From positions 1,464,501-1,528,500 of the forward strand of contig CP136052.1 of NCBI GenBank assembly GCA_032620915.1: a stretch of DNA of 64,000 bases. Reading direction: 5' to 3'. This document shows, in pieces, positions 1-9,352 of this stretch. Positions within the stretch are counted from its first letter, which is position 1. Each line of letters starts with the position of its first letter. The stretch is from Oscillospiraceae bacterium NTUH-002-81. Its GTDB lineage: Bacteria; Bacillota; Clostridia; Lachnospirales; Lachnospiraceae. A program made the translations under genes and the position numbers. The notes below the pieces were generated by a model, which did no database searches, was not told where the DNA came from, and saw only the letters and a program-made list of their open reading frames with translations.

Positions 1-992
1 CGGAGCCCTTCGAGGTGGAGACGGGACTGCCTTCCAGCCGGAAGGCCAAGGCCGGCTATACCGATATCTTTTCCACGGTCATGCGGAAAATGGGTGACCG
101 GGACGAGAAGGTGGTGGCGATTACCGCAGCCATGCCGGACGGTACCGGCCTGAAGCGGTTCCGCAATATGTTCCCCCAGCGTTTCTTCGACGTGGGCATT
201 GCGGAGGAGCATGCGGTGACCTTTGCCGCAGGGCTGGCGGCAGCAGGCTTAAAACCGGTGGTGGCGATCTATTCGTCATTTTTGCAGCGGGCTTATGACC
301 AGATCATCCATGATGTCTGTATCCAGAAGCTGCCGGTGGTGTTTGCGGTAGACCGGGCAGGACTGGTGGGCAGCGATGGGGAGACCCATCAGGGCATTTT
401 TGATATTTCTTATCTGACCAGCATTCCCAATATGACGCTGATGGCGCCAAAGAACAAATGGGAGCTGTCGGATATGCTGAAATTTGCCATCAACTTTGAC
501 GGCCCCATTGCCATCCGCTATCCCAGAGGGGAAGCTTACGACGGGCTGTCCCAGTTTCGGGCACCGGTGGCTTACGGCAAGAGCGAGGTGCTCTACGACG
601 AGTCGGAGATCGCCCTTCTTGCCTTTGGCAGCATGGTGAAGACGGCAGAGGAAGTGCGGCGGCAGTTAAAAGCCTGCGGCTATCAGTGTTCCCTCATCAA
701 CGCGCGGTTTGCCAAACCGCTGGACGGGGAGATGCTGAAAACAGTGGCATCCGAGCATAAACTGCTGGTGACACTGGAAGAAAATGTGGAAAACGGCGGT
801 TTTGGAGAGCATGTGCTCCGGTATCTGACAGAGAATCATCTGCAGACGGAATTCCTGGCATGTGCCATTCCGGATGAATATGTGGAGCACGGCAACGTGG
901 GGCTTCTGAAACAGGAAGTGGGAATTGATGCCCGGACGATCACCGAAAAAGTGATCACCACATATGTGTCCTCCTGCCTGACAGAGGAGTAG
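1..992 (+). CDS. dxs: 1-deoxy-D-xylulose-5-phosphate synthase, C-terminal part (5' end outside window)
   Basis: This is the C-terminal half of DXS, the thiamine-diphosphate enzyme that condenses pyruvate and glyceraldehyde-3-phosphate at the entry of the MEP isoprenoid pathway in the cytoplasm. The frame is open from base 3 with no stop before the window edge, so the gene starts upstream; about 326 of the family's usual ~620 residues are visible. The transketolase-type pyrimidine-binding segment is clear (DRAGLVGSDGETHQG, then IPNMTLMAPKN), followed by the C-terminal transketolase domain (IRYPRG and the EENVENGGFG region). The stop is followed 5 bases later by the tlyA start, so the two are probably one transcript. 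The dxs-tlyA-nadK-argR-recN order is common in Clostridia. Confidence 0.97.
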   Translation, partial: EPFEVETGLPSSRKAKAGYTDIFSTVMRKMGDRDEKVVAITAAMPDGTGLKRFRNMFPQRFFDVGIAEEHAVTFAAGLAAAGLKPVVAIYSSFLQRAYDQIIHDVCIQKLPVVFAVDRAGLVGSDGETHQGIFDISYLTSIPNMTLMAPKNKWELSDMLKFAINFDGPIAIRYPRGEAYDGLSQFRAPVAYGKSEVLYDESEIALLAFGSMVKTAEEVRRQLKACGYQCSLINARFAKPLDGEMLKTVASEHKLLVTLEENVENGGFGEHVLRYLTENHLQTEFLACAIPDEYVEHGNVGLLKQEVGIDARTITEKVITTYVSSCLTEE

Positions 993-997
993 GGATC

Positions 998-1808
998 ATG
1001 AAAGAACGTTTGGATGTATTGCTGGTCAAAAAAGGACTGGCAGAATCAAGAGAGAAGGCTAAGGCCATCATCATGTCCGGCAACGTGTTTGTGAAAGGCA
1101 TGCGGGAGGACAAGGCGGGCTCCATGTTTGACGAGGCGGCGGATATTGAGGTGCGCGGCCATGTGCTCAAATATGTAAGCCGGGGCGGCCTGAAGCTGGA
1201 AAAGGCCATGGACAATTTTGACGTGGTGCTGGGAAGGCAAGGTGTGCATGGATGTGGGTTCCTCCACCGGCGGTTTTACCGACTGCATGCTGCAGAACGG
1301 CGCGGTGAAGGTATATTCTGTGGATGTGGGACACGGCCAGCTGGCCTGGAAGCTCCGGCAGGATCCACGGGTGGTGTGCATGGAGAAGACGAACATCCGC
1401 TACGTGGTGCCGGAGGACATCCAGGAACCACCGGCCTTTGTATCCATTGATGTGTCCTTTATCTCGCTGACCAAGGTGCTGCCGCCGGTGAAGCAGCTCA
1501 TGACGCCTGACGGCCAGATCGTCTGCCTGATCAAGCCCCAGTTTGAGGCCGGTCGGGAAAAGGTCGGCAAAAAGGGCGTGGTGCGGGATCGCGCCGTCCA
1601 TGAAGAGGTCATTGAAAAAATCGCGGATTTCGCAGGCAGCATCGGTTTTGAACTGCTGAACCTGGAATTTTCTCCGGTAAAAGGGCCGGAGGGAAATATC
1701 GAATACCTGCTTCATCTGCAAAATCACGGGGACGATACGCCAAGACCCGAGCGGCCCTTTGTGGTGTCAGATGTGGTGACCCGCGCCCATGATGCGCTGG
1801 ATCAATAA
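998..1808 (+). CDS. tlyA: TlyA family rRNA (cytidine-2'-O)-methyltransferase / hemolysin A homologue, frameshifted
   Basis: An N-terminal S4 RNA-binding domain (MKERLDVLLVKKG onward, residues 1-60) and an FtsJ-like SAM methyltransferase domain (DVGSSTGGFTDCM, then IDVSFISLTKVLP and IKPQFEAG) together give the usual ~270-residue TlyA. Family members methylate ribosomal RNA. The two halves are in different frames: the first reads through RGGLKLEKAMDNFDVVLG, the second resumes at GKVCMDVGSS. Removing one G from the run at 1231-1233 joins them into LEGKVCMD, the expected family sequence. I therefore treat this as one gene with a one-base insertion, most likely a sequence error; a true pseudogene is possible. 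It sits between dxs and nadK. Confidence 0.9.
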
Positions 1809-1834
1809 CGGCTTCTTCGGAAAAGGAAAAATTT

Positions 1835-2692
1835 ATGGAACATTTTTATATCATAGCGAACAGTGAAAAGCCGGAGAGTGTGACGCTGCGGGATAAAATT
1901 GTCGGATATTTGAATCGCCGCGGCAAAACGTGTTCATATCAGGAAAATGCGCAGCCTTCGGAAAATCATGCATACTCGTTTACAGACCCGGCCAGGGTGC
2001 CCGAGGACATCGATGCGGTGCTTGTGCTGGGCGGTGACGGGACGGTGATCCAGGCGGCCCGGGATCTGGCCAGGCGGGACGTGCCGTTTCTTGGCATCAA
2101 TGTGGGAACGCTGGGGTACCTCACAGAGGTGGAGGCATCCGAGTACGGACAGGCGCTGGACACCCTCATCCGGGGAGAATATTATCTGGAAAAACGGATG
2201 ATGCTGTGCGGCGAGGTTTTCACAGAGGAAGGGAAAACCTACGCAGGAAAGGCGCTGAACGACATTGTCATCAGCAGACAGGGCGTTCTGCGTGTGGTGA
2301 ATTTTCAGATTTTTGTCAATGGGCGGTACTTGAATTCCTACAATGCAGATGGTATGATTATTTCAACACCGACGGGATCGACAGGGTATAATCTGTCCGC
2401 CGGAGGCCCGATCGTGGAGCCGGGGGCGGAGATGCTGCTCATCACGCCCATCTGTCCCCATACCCTCAACGCCAGAAGCATCGTGCTTTCCGGCCATGAC
2501 CAGGTGGAGATCGTCATCGGCCCCGGACGGAAGATGGAGAAGGACAGAGCCGTGGCTACCTTTGACGGAGATACGGAGATTGGTCTTGTCAGCGGGGAAC
2601 GGGTGAAGATCCGCCGTTCCATCCACGCCACAAAGCTGATCAAGCTCAATGACCAGAGCTTCCTGGAGGTGCTCAGCAGAAAGCTGATGTAA
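1835..2692 (+). CDS. nadK: NAD kinase
   Basis: This is an ATP-dependent NAD kinase that makes NADP in the cytoplasm. The 285-residue length is normal for the family. The GGDGT phosphate-binding motif lies at residues 66-70, followed by GTLGYL and then the family core with NDIVI, NADGMIISTPTGSTGY and LSAGGPI, which binds NAD and forms the conserved C-terminal beta-sandwich. The ATG is preceded by an AAGGAAAA stretch 6-7 bases upstream. It is 26 bases from the end of tlyA and likely co-transcribed with tlyA and argR. Confidence 0.97.
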   Translation: MEHFYIIANSEKPESVTLRDKIVGYLNRRGKTCSYQENAQPSENHAYSFTDPARVPEDIDAVLVLGGDGTVIQAARDLARRDVPFLGINVGTLGYLTEVEASEYGQALDTLIRGEYYLEKRMMLCGEVFTEEGKTYAGKALNDIVISRQGVLRVVNFQIFVNGRYLNSYNADGMIISTPTGSTGYNLSAGGPIVEPGAEMLLITPICPHTLNARSIVLSGHDQVEIVIGPGRKMEKDRAVATFDGDTEIGLVSGERVKIRRSIHATKLIKLNDQSFLEVLSRKLM

Positions 2693-2755
2693 GGAAGCAT
2701 ATATAGAGAGAAAATGGTTAAAAGGAATAAAACAGACAATGGGAGGATACCACAG

Positions 2756-3205
2756 TTGAAGACAGCCAGACATGCCAAGATTATTGAAATCATCAATAAA
2801 TACAACATAGAGACGCAGGAAGAACTGGCAGACAAGCTGAATGAGGCCGGTTTTCAGGTAACGCAGGCCACCGTTTCCAGAGATATCCGGGAGCTGAAGC
2901 TGATGAAGATATCAGAGAATGGAGAGCGCCAGCGTTATGTGGTGTTCCAGAACAAAGAGGGATGGAAGAGCGAGAAATACATCCGCGTGCTGCGGGATGG
3001 CTTCGTGTCCATGGACATGGCCCAGAACATCCTCGTCATCAAGACCGCGTCCGGCATGGCGATGGCCGTGGCGCTGGCGCTGGATGAGTTGCACTGGAAT
3101 GAGATCGTGGGCTGCGTGGCCGGGGATGACACCGTCATGTGTGCCATCCGTACCGTGGACGACACCCTCATCACCATGGATAAGATCAATAAGGTTCTGC
3201 AATAG
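2756..3205 (+). CDS. argR: arginine repressor ArgR
   Basis: ArgR is the arginine-responsive hexameric regulator of arginine biosynthesis and catabolism. The N-terminal winged helix carries the family pattern (QEELADKLNEAGFQVTQATV then SRDIRELKL). The C-terminal arginine-binding domain has the GTV-like ASGMAMAVALALDEL and GCVAGDDTVMCAIR segments. I chose the TTG at 2756 because GGGAGG lies 9 bases upstream and it gives a 149-residue protein starting KTARHAKI, as in homologues. The in-frame ATG at 2714 adds 14 residues not typical of the family and has a weak site. It lies between nadK and recN, a conserved position in Clostridia. Confidence 0.94.
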   Translation: MKTARHAKIIEIINKYNIETQEELADKLNEAGFQVTQATVSRDIRELKLMKISENGERQRYVVFQNKEGWKSEKYIRVLRDGFVSMDMAQNILVIKTASGMAMAVALALDELHWNEIVGCVAGDDTVMCAIRTVDDTLITMDKINKVLQ

Positions 3206-3359
3206 TTCTGTCATACATGAGAGAGGCCGCATTCATGCTTGCATGAAAAGCGGACTGTCGAAATGGATGAAGAGAGCGCCCGATGATGAGCAAAAATAAG
3301 CTGCGAAGCAGCGGAAAGCGCGGCAGCGCGGTTTTGCGAATGGCGCGACAGAACGATTG
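3200..3359 (-). repeat. interspersed structured repeat, copy 1
   Basis: This is a ~160-base intergenic element bounded by imperfect inverted ends, CAATAGTTCTGTC at 3200-3212 and GACAGAACGATTG at 3347-3359 (12 of 13 pair). Read on the minus strand it matches copies at 11794-11948 and 30643-30800, sharing the start CGCCATTCGCAAAACCGC and the block GCTTATTTTTGCTCAT. Internal hairpins are GCTGC/GCAGC (3300-3312), GCGC/GCGC (3318-3329) and TTCATGC/GCATGAA (3232-3247). The left end overlaps the last bases of argR. A perfect 12-base palindrome, GCGCGATCGCGC, lies just outside at 3385-3396. Confidence 0.8.
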
Positions 3360-3434
3360 TGACAAGATCACAAAATAGTGAAAAGCGCGATCGCGCGGCG
3401 GAACTGTTGGAATAATTAAAATTAGGAGAGATAC

Positions 3435-5144
3435 GTGTTAGTAAGCTTAATGGTAAAGAACCTGGCACTGATCGAGTCGGCAGAGGTCACCTTCGGCAAA
3501 GGCCTGAACATTTTATCCGGTGAGACCGGTGCGGGTAAATCAATTCTGATGGGATCTGTGAATATGGCACTGGGCGGCAAGGTGTCCAGAGATGTGATTC
3601 GCACAGGGGCGGACTATGCCTATGCAGAGCTGACCTTCACGGCGGAGCCGGGTGTGCAAAAATGCCTGGCGGATCTGGACATTTATCCGGAGGACGGTGT
3701 CTATGTGTTTTCCAGAAAACTCATGGGCACGAGGAGTATCTGCCGCATCAACGGGGAGTCCTGTTCGGCGGCTGTGATGAAGCAGGCCGGGGAATATCTG
3801 CTGGACATTCACGGGCAGAATGAGAACCAGACGCTGATGAAAGCCCAGAGGCAGCTGGAACTGGTGGATGCTTACGCGGGAGATGCGGCGGCCGCAGCCC
3901 TTGCCAAAGTACAGAAGTGCTACGCCGAGTACCAGTCTCTCCGCAAAGAATGGGAAGAAGAGACCATGGACGCAGCACAGCTGGCCAGAGAGGTCTCTTT
4001 TGCACAGTTTGAGGTACAGGAGATCCAGGATGCGGCCCTTCGTCCCGGGGAAGATGAGGAGCTGGAGGAGCAGTACCGGAAGCTGACCCATGCGAAAAGC
4101 ATCGCGGAGGCACTGGAGACAGCTTATGCCCAGACCGGTTACGATTCCGGCAGCGGTGCCGGGGAAGCCGTCGGCAGGGCAGTCCGGGCACTTTCCGGCG
4201 TGATCGCTTATGACAAAGGGCTGGAAGGCCTGCATGAGCAGCTCATGACCATTGATTCCCTACTCAACGATTTTAACCGGGAATTACAGGATTATGCGGA
4301 TGCTGTCACCTTCGGCCAGGAGGACTTCTACACGGTGGAGGAACGGCTGAACCTGATCAACCATTTAAAGGATAAATATGGAAGCACCATAGAGAAGATC
4401 CAGTCCTATTGCCAGGAGAAGGAATCTTATCTGGAAAAACTGGCATCCTATGAGACATACCGGCAGGAGCTGAAGGCAAAAACCGATGCTGCGGAGAAAA
4501 AGCTGGCAGAAGCTTCGAAGAAGCTAAGCGGGATCAGGCAGAAAGCGGCGGCTCAGTTTGCTACAGAGGTGCGCCATGCACTGGAGGATCTGAATTTTCC
4601 GGCAGTCTGCTTTGAAATCCGCTTTGAGACGCTGGATCATTATACCGTAGGCGGCACCGATGGGGTGACCTTCTATATCTCCACCAACCCGGGGCAGCCG
4701 GCGCGGCCCTTGAAGGAAGTGGCTTCCGGCGGTGAGCTTTCCAGGATCATGCTGGCGGTGAAAGCAGTGCTGGCAGACAGGGATGCCATCGGGACACAGA
4801 TCTTTGACGAGATCGATGCGGGCATCAGCGGCCGGACGGCCCAGAAGGTGTCCGAGAAATTAAGCGTCATTGCCGGTCGGCGGCAGGTCATCTGCATTAC
4901 CCATCTGCCCCAGATCGCAGCCATGGCAGATGCCCATTTCCTCATTGAAAAACAGGTGGAAGCAGGCAGTACCCATACCGTGATCCGTGCATTGGATCAC
5001 GAGGAAGAGACGGTGGAGCTGGCCCGGATGCTGGGCGGCGTGCGCATCACCGATGCCGTGCTGCAAAATGCGCGTGAAATGAAAGAATTGGCAGATCGTA
5101 CAAAAAATAACGGGTGTGAAAATCAGACGGAACTCTCATACTAA
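3435..5144 (+). CDS. recN: DNA repair protein RecN
   Basis: RecN is an SMC-like ATPase that acts early in double-strand-break repair. At 569 residues it has the family's full length. Walker A is GETGAGKS at residues 29-36. A coiled-coil region fills the centre. The C-terminal half has the ABC signature SGGELSRIML and the Walker B region FDEIDAGISG, then CITHLPQIAAMAD. The GTG start at 3435 is supported by AGGAG six bases upstream. No LexA box was seen in front; transcription probably continues from argR through repeat copy 1. The gene ends at a strong terminator (5152-5209). Confidence 0.97.
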   Translation: MLVSLMVKNLALIESAEVTFGKGLNILSGETGAGKSILMGSVNMALGGKVSRDVIRTGADYAYAELTFTAEPGVQKCLADLDIYPEDGVYVFSRKLMGTRSICRINGESCSAAVMKQAGEYLLDIHGQNENQTLMKAQRQLELVDAYAGDAAAAALAKVQKCYAEYQSLRKEWEEETMDAAQLAREVSFAQFEVQEIQDAALRPGEDEELEEQYRKLTHAKSIAEALETAYAQTGYDSGSGAGEAVGRAVRALSGVIAYDKGLEGLHEQLMTIDSLLNDFNRELQDYADAVTFGQEDFYTVEERLNLINHLKDKYGSTIEKIQSYCQEKESYLEKLASYETYRQELKAKTDAAEKKLAEASKKLSGIRQKAAAQFATEVRHALEDLNFPAVCFEIRFETLDHYTVGGTDGVTFYISTNPGQPARPLKEVASGGELSRIMLAVKAVLADRDAIGTQIFDEIDAGISGRTAQKVSEKLSVIAGRRQVICITHLPQIAAMADAHFLIEKQVEAGSTHTVIRALDHEEETVELARMLGGVRITDAVLQNAREMKELADRTKNNGCENQTELSY

Positions 5145-5151
5145 TCAGGAG

Positions 5152-5209
5152 AAGTCCGGGAGCTGCTGCGGAGCAGGAAAAGCTTCGCTGTGGTTCCCGG
5201 ACTTTTTTT
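5152..5209 (+). terminator. rho-independent terminator after recN
   Basis: The stem AAGTCCGGGA (5152-5161) pairs exactly with TCCCGGACTT (5195-5204) and runs into seven Ts. A smaller GC-rich hairpin fills the loop. It ends the dxs-recN transcript eight bases after the recN stop. Confidence 0.88.
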
Positions 5210-5265
5210 GCGCGAGCAACGAGCCAAAGTCCGGGCTTGCACGAGACCTTGGCGACTGCCGCGAC

Positions 5266-5302
5266 AACCATGAGAAACTCGCAAAGCGTGTTTCTTATGG
5301 TT
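5266..5302 (+). other. hairpin in the spoIVB leader
   Basis: AACCATGAGAAAC (5266-5278) pairs with GTTTCTTATGGTT (5290-5302) with one G-U wobble. No T run follows, so it is not an ordinary terminator. It sits 40 bases before the spoIVB start and could be an mRNA leader structure or an operator; no known family was recognised. Confidence 0.45.
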
Positions 5303-5341
5303 ATGTGGTTATGGTTAAATTTTATGGGAGGTGCAGGTCTG

Positions 5342-6619
5342 GTGGAGAAACGGAAAAAAGTGTATCGAAGATTGCTGTGGGGACTGCTGGCGGGAGGCAT
5401 CATCGGCCTCTGCCTGTATGTTTTCTTCTTTTTTTATCGACGGATCCCGGACGAAATCCGCCTGAACGTGCAGGAGACGCAGCAGTTTGACTGGGGGCTG
5501 CCGGTGAGCGCCAGCTTCGGCGGCACCTCCGTGTATGAAAACAGTGAGGCACAGGGAAAAGAAATCCATGTCAATATGGCAAAGCCCTTCTCCCTCTGGG
5601 GAAAAGCGGAGGGCAATTTCGTCATGCGCTGCCGCCTGTTTGGCGTGATTCCGCTGAAAACGGTGGCGGTTTCCGTGCAGCCCCGGCAGTATGTGACACC
5701 CGGGGGCATACCCATCGGCATTTATCTGCACACCAACGGTGTACTGGCCATCGGGACCAGCCCGGTGACGGCCTTTGACGGGGCGGATTTGGAGCCTGCC
5801 CGGAATATCATCCGGTCGGGGGATTACATCGAGGCGGTGAACGGACAGACCATCGGGGAAAAGGACGCCCTGGTGGAGGCCGTGGCAGCCTGCGGCGGGG
5901 AAAGCCTAGTGCTGGGCGTGCGAAGAGACGGGGAAGAGATGGAACTGAAGGTAACACCGGTGCTCTGTGCGGACGGTTCTTATCGGCTGGGCATCTGGGT
6001 GCGGGACAACACCCAGGGCATCGGCACCCTGACCTACGTGGATGCCAGCCATCATTTCGGTGCGCTGGGGCATGGCATCAACGATATCGACACCAGTACC
6101 CTCATGGAAATCGACGGCGGCAGTGTGTATGAGGCAGAGATTCTGTCCATCGTAAAGGGAGAAAAAGGAACGCCGGGGGAGCTCATGGGCATGATCTCCT
6201 ATGAGCGTTCCCGGAAACGGGGCATCATCGAGTGCAACACCACTGCCGGTATTTACGGCACAGCGGAAAAGACCCTGCTGGCCGCCTGTGAGAGCGAACC
6301 TGTGGAAGTGGGGCTCAAACAGGATATCGAGATCGGCCCTGCTTCCATCCGCTGCTGCCTGGACGGTACCTACCGGGAATACGGCATCCAGATCACCGAG
6401 ATCCGTCTGTCCGGAGACAGCGTCAACAAAGGCATCATCTTTCAGGTCACCGATGAAGCACTGCTGGACGCCACCGGCGGCGTGATTCAGGGCATGTCCG
6501 GGGCACCGGTGTTCCAGAATGGGCGGATTGTGGGAGCTGTCACCCATGTGTTCGTCAACGATCCGACGAAGGGATATGGAATCTTTATCGAAAATATGCT
6601 GGTACAGAAATTTTCGTAG
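5342..6619 (+). CDS. spoIVB: SpoIVB signalling serine peptidase
   Basis: SpoIVB is the forespore protease that is secreted across the inner forespore membrane and triggers SpoIVFB-dependent activation of sigma-K. One N-terminal membrane segment (LLWGLLAGGIIGLCLYVFFF) is followed by a PDZ domain (GIYLHTNGVLAIG to GVRRDGEEMEL) and the peptidase domain. The candidate catalytic residues H244 (GALGHG), D371 and S386 (GMSGAP) are all shifted by exactly eight from the B. subtilis triad H236, D363 and S378. The GTG at 5342 has GGGAGG ten bases upstream and gives 425 residues, matching B. subtilis. The reading frame opens earlier, at 5237, without a better site. In Clostridia spoIVB is usually directly followed by spo0A; here a histidine kinase separates them. 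Confidence 0.94.
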   Translation: MEKRKKVYRRLLWGLLAGGIIGLCLYVFFFFYRRIPDEIRLNVQETQQFDWGLPVSASFGGTSVYENSEAQGKEIHVNMAKPFSLWGKAEGNFVMRCRLFGVIPLKTVAVSVQPRQYVTPGGIPIGIYLHTNGVLAIGTSPVTAFDGADLEPARNIIRSGDYIEAVNGQTIGEKDALVEAVAACGGESLVLGVRRDGEEMELKVTPVLCADGSYRLGIWVRDNTQGIGTLTYVDASHHFGALGHGINDIDTSTLMEIDGGSVYEAEILSIVKGEKGTPGELMGMISYERSRKRGIIECNTTAGIYGTAEKTLLAACESEPVEVGLKQDIEIGPASIRCCLDGTYREYGIQITEIRLSGDSVNKGIIFQVTDEALLDATGGVIQGMSGAPVFQNGRIVGAVTHVFVNDPTKGYGIFIENMLVQKFS

Positions 6620-6627
6620 ACATCCCC

Positions 6628-6645
6628 TGTCGAAAAATATATAAT
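6628..6645 (+). promoter_or_regulatory. possible Spo0A box and -10 element before the sensor kinase
   Basis: TGTCGAA at 6628-6634 matches the 0A-box consensus, and TATAAT follows at 6640-6645. The same bases can also fold into a small hairpin with GACA at 6618-6621, so the match may be incidental. No good -35 was seen. Confidence 0.35.
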
Positions 6646-6679
6646 TGAAAAAGACGAAGGGGAATGAGAGGGGTGAACC

Positions 6680-8744
6680 ATGCCGGATAAAAAGAAAAGT
6701 GCATTGACAGATATGGAAATGGAGATGACTGCGCTTCAGAACATTCATGAAGCGCTTGGTTCCGGTGCGTGGAAGCTGGAATATAATGCCGAAGGCGAGA
6801 TGGTTTCCTGCCGGTGGTCGGATACGATGCGGCACATGCTGGGATTTACTTCGACAGAGGATTTCCCAGATGAATTTTCCTCCTGGTCTGACCGGCTTCA
6901 TCCGGAGGACAGGGAATATACGATGGAGGAATACCGCAGCACCGTAGAGGACTACACCAGCCGGAAAACCTACGATGTGGAATACCGGGTGGCTGCCAAG
7001 GACGGTACATACCACTGGTTCCGGGCCGCAGGGCGGCTGTCACGAAGAGCGGACGGTTCTCCCATCGCCTTTGACGGCGTGTTTATCAATACCGATGAAA
7101 AGCATGAGACCGATGAAAAGCTGCACCGGGCGCTGCAGGAGGTGGAGAAGGCCAGAAATGAACTGCTGCTGGAGCATGAGGTAGTCTCTGCGGTCAGCCG
7201 GGTATACTTTTCCATTTACAGTATTGATCTTGTCAATGATTTTTACGAGGAAATATCCGGCAGAGAGCATGCGGTGCACCGTCTGACAGGCAGCGGAGCG
7301 GGAGCACAGGCAAAGCTGGATGAGCTCTGCAGAACGCTTGTGGCGACGGAGTACCAGAACGCGGTCAGCGGATTTTTTTGACCTGTCTACGGTTTCGGCG
7401 CGGATGGGTGCATCCGATGTGATAGAGATTGAGTATCTGGCGGCGGACGGCAACTGGCATCAGGCCCGTTTTATCGAGAAAAAGCGGAATGTGGGCGGTC
7501 AGGTGACCCACATTCTTTATGTGACAAGAATCGTCAGCTGGCAGAAGCAGCAGGAGATGGAGCAGGAGCGCCTGCGGGTTGCTTACCAGGTGGCAGAGAG
7601 TGCCAACGCGGCGAAGACGACCTTCCTCCTGAATATGTCCCACGATATCCTTACGCCCATGAATGCCATTCTGGGCTATTCGAAGCTGATGCGTGACCGG
7701 CTGACAGATCCGCAGCTGCTGCATTATCAGGAGATGATCGAGCAGTCCGGCAATCTGCTTCTCTCTATCATCAATAACGTGCTGGATATGGCGCGGATCG
7801 AGAGCGGCAAGATGGAGCTGGATGAGGATTACAATAAGACCGGCAATATCGTCAGCGGCGTTTGCAGTGTGTTTGAGATGGAAGCCCGGAAAAAGAATCT
7901 GACCATCACCCATGATGTGCAGGTAGAACATCCGAATATCATCTGCGACCGCACGAAAATGCAGGAAATTCTGACCAACATCATCAGCAATGCGGTGAAA
8001 TATACACCGCCGAACGGCAGGATCACGATCATAACGAGAGAACTGCCCTGCGAGCGGGAGGGGTATATCCGGGTCGCCACATCTGTGGAGGATACAGGGA
8101 TCGGTATGAGCAGGGACTTTCTGCCTCATCTGTTTGATTCATTTTCCAGAGAGCGGGACACCACCACGGCCAAAGTATCGGGCTCCGGTCTGGGAATGGC
8201 CATTGTGAAGAGCCTGGTGGATCTGATGGGCGGCACTCTGGAGGTGGAAAGCGAACTGGGGAAGGGAACCAGATTCACCGTGACGGTGCCCCATAAGATC
8301 GCAGATGCAGCATATTATGAGAAAAAACGGCTGTCTGCGATTTCCGCAGAGGCTGATTTTACGGGAAAACGTATTTTGCTGGCGGAGGACAATGAACTGA
8401 ATGCGGAGATTGCCACGCTCATTCTGGAAGAAATGGGATTTACGGTAGACTGCGTGGAGGATGGTATTTTCTGCGTGGACAGGCTGGAAAAGGCGCCTGC
8501 TGGAACCTATGACCTGATCCTGATGGATATCCAGATGCCGAACATGGACGGCTATAAGGCGACGCAGGTGATCCGACGGCTGCCGGACAGGGAAAAATCC
8601 GGGATTCCCATCATTGCCATGACTGCCAATGCCTTTGAGGAAGACCGGAAGAAGGCGCTGGAGATGGGCATGAACGATCATATTGCGAAGCCTATTGATG
8701 CGGCCCGGATCCGGGAAGTATTATCTTCCATATTAAAAGCATGA
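6680..8744 (+). CDS. hybrid sensor histidine kinase (PAS-HisKA-HATPase-receiver), frameshifted
   Basis: The first part (to ~7372) holds a PAS-type sensor (YDVEYRVAAKDGTYHWFRA) and a linker. The second holds HisKA with the phospho-acceptor His (NMSHDILTPMNAI), the HATPase boxes (NIISNAVKYTP, GIGMS, GSGLGMAIVKSL) and a receiver domain (LLAEDNELNAEIA, LMDIQMPNMDGY with the acceptor Asp, and KPID). No transmembrane helix is evident, so it should be a cytosolic sensor. The halves are out of frame: T7 at 7373-7379 must be read as T6 to give SGFFDLSTVSARMG. A sequence error is the simplest explanation; slippage-based phase variation is an alternative. Its position between spoIVB and spo0A suggests a role in feeding or draining the Spo0A phosphorelay, which is inference. 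GAGAGGGG precedes the ATG. Confidence 0.88.
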
Positions 8745-8750
8745 TCCGAC

Positions 8751-8782
8751 AAGAAGAGTCTCAAACAGACTCTTCTTTTTTT
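8751..8782 (+). terminator. terminator after the hybrid kinase
   Basis: AAGAAGAGTCT pairs perfectly with AGACTCTTCTT around a five-base loop and is followed by a run of Ts. Confidence 0.93.
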
Positions 8783-9352
8783 ACGGCCAAACAGCATCTT
8801 TGAAAAAAATTTTTGGCATATAAAGGAAGGTGGATCAGGGATCTGTGACAGAGGATGCTGCAGGGAACGCCTGAATGGCGAAAAAATCACGGATTTTTCT
8901 GTATATTTTTGAGTGGATATTGGAAAAATATAAGTATTTTTTGGAAGAAGTACCTCTTTCTGGATGAGATTTTTTGAAAAAATGGGAGTGAAGTGGGAGG
9001 GCTTTGTACAGGATGGAAAAAATATTTTTGCTTCAGAAGCTATTTTTTCTCTTTTTTTTTACACAGAAAATATTTCCGTGAGGGAGAATTTTGAGACTAA
9101 AGTAAGGTATATTTGCAAATGCACTGCCTTGTTTGTTCGAAAAATTAAGAAAAGTTTCGATATTTTTTAAAAGAATGATGCAAGACAACACAATGGACGA
9201 CACAATTTTTCGGAAAATCCTTAATAATTTGCCGAGACCTGTCGAAATAAGTTGATAACTTCTGATTGCCGGGCTAATAAGGGATTATTATAATAAAAAA
9301 TAACCTTATTCAACGATAAAAAGAAAATGTAAACTTGAGGAGTGTGACAGGT
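8783..9352 (+). promoter_or_regulatory. long AT-rich spo0A upstream region with an 0A box
   Basis: About 570 bases carry no convincing gene. A 68-codon open frame at 8964-9170 has no good ribosome site and a low-complexity product. TGTCGAA at 9240-9246 is a perfect 0A-box match, consistent with autoregulation of spo0A as known in Bacillus and Clostridium. TTGATA at 9252-9257 with TAATAA 17 bases later is a weak sigma-A-like pair, and TATTATAAT follows near 9286-9294. Homopolymer A and T tracts dominate 8900-9060. A sigma-H promoter could not be assigned. Confidence 0.6.

Noticed and set aside
3255..3262. TGTCGAA match to the Spo0A box near recN
   Set aside because: It falls inside repeat copy 1, away from any promoter, and is not present in the other copies.
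7373..7379. Programmed frameshift or phase variation at the kinase T run
   Set aside because: Possible in principle, but the same +1 homopolymer pattern recurs in six other genes, including tlyA and oppD, so sequence error is simpler. Kept as an alternative only.
8964..9170. 68-codon open frame in the spo0A upstream region
   Set aside because: No ribosome site, AT-driven composition with many K, F and I residues, and it lies in a regulatory gap; most likely chance.
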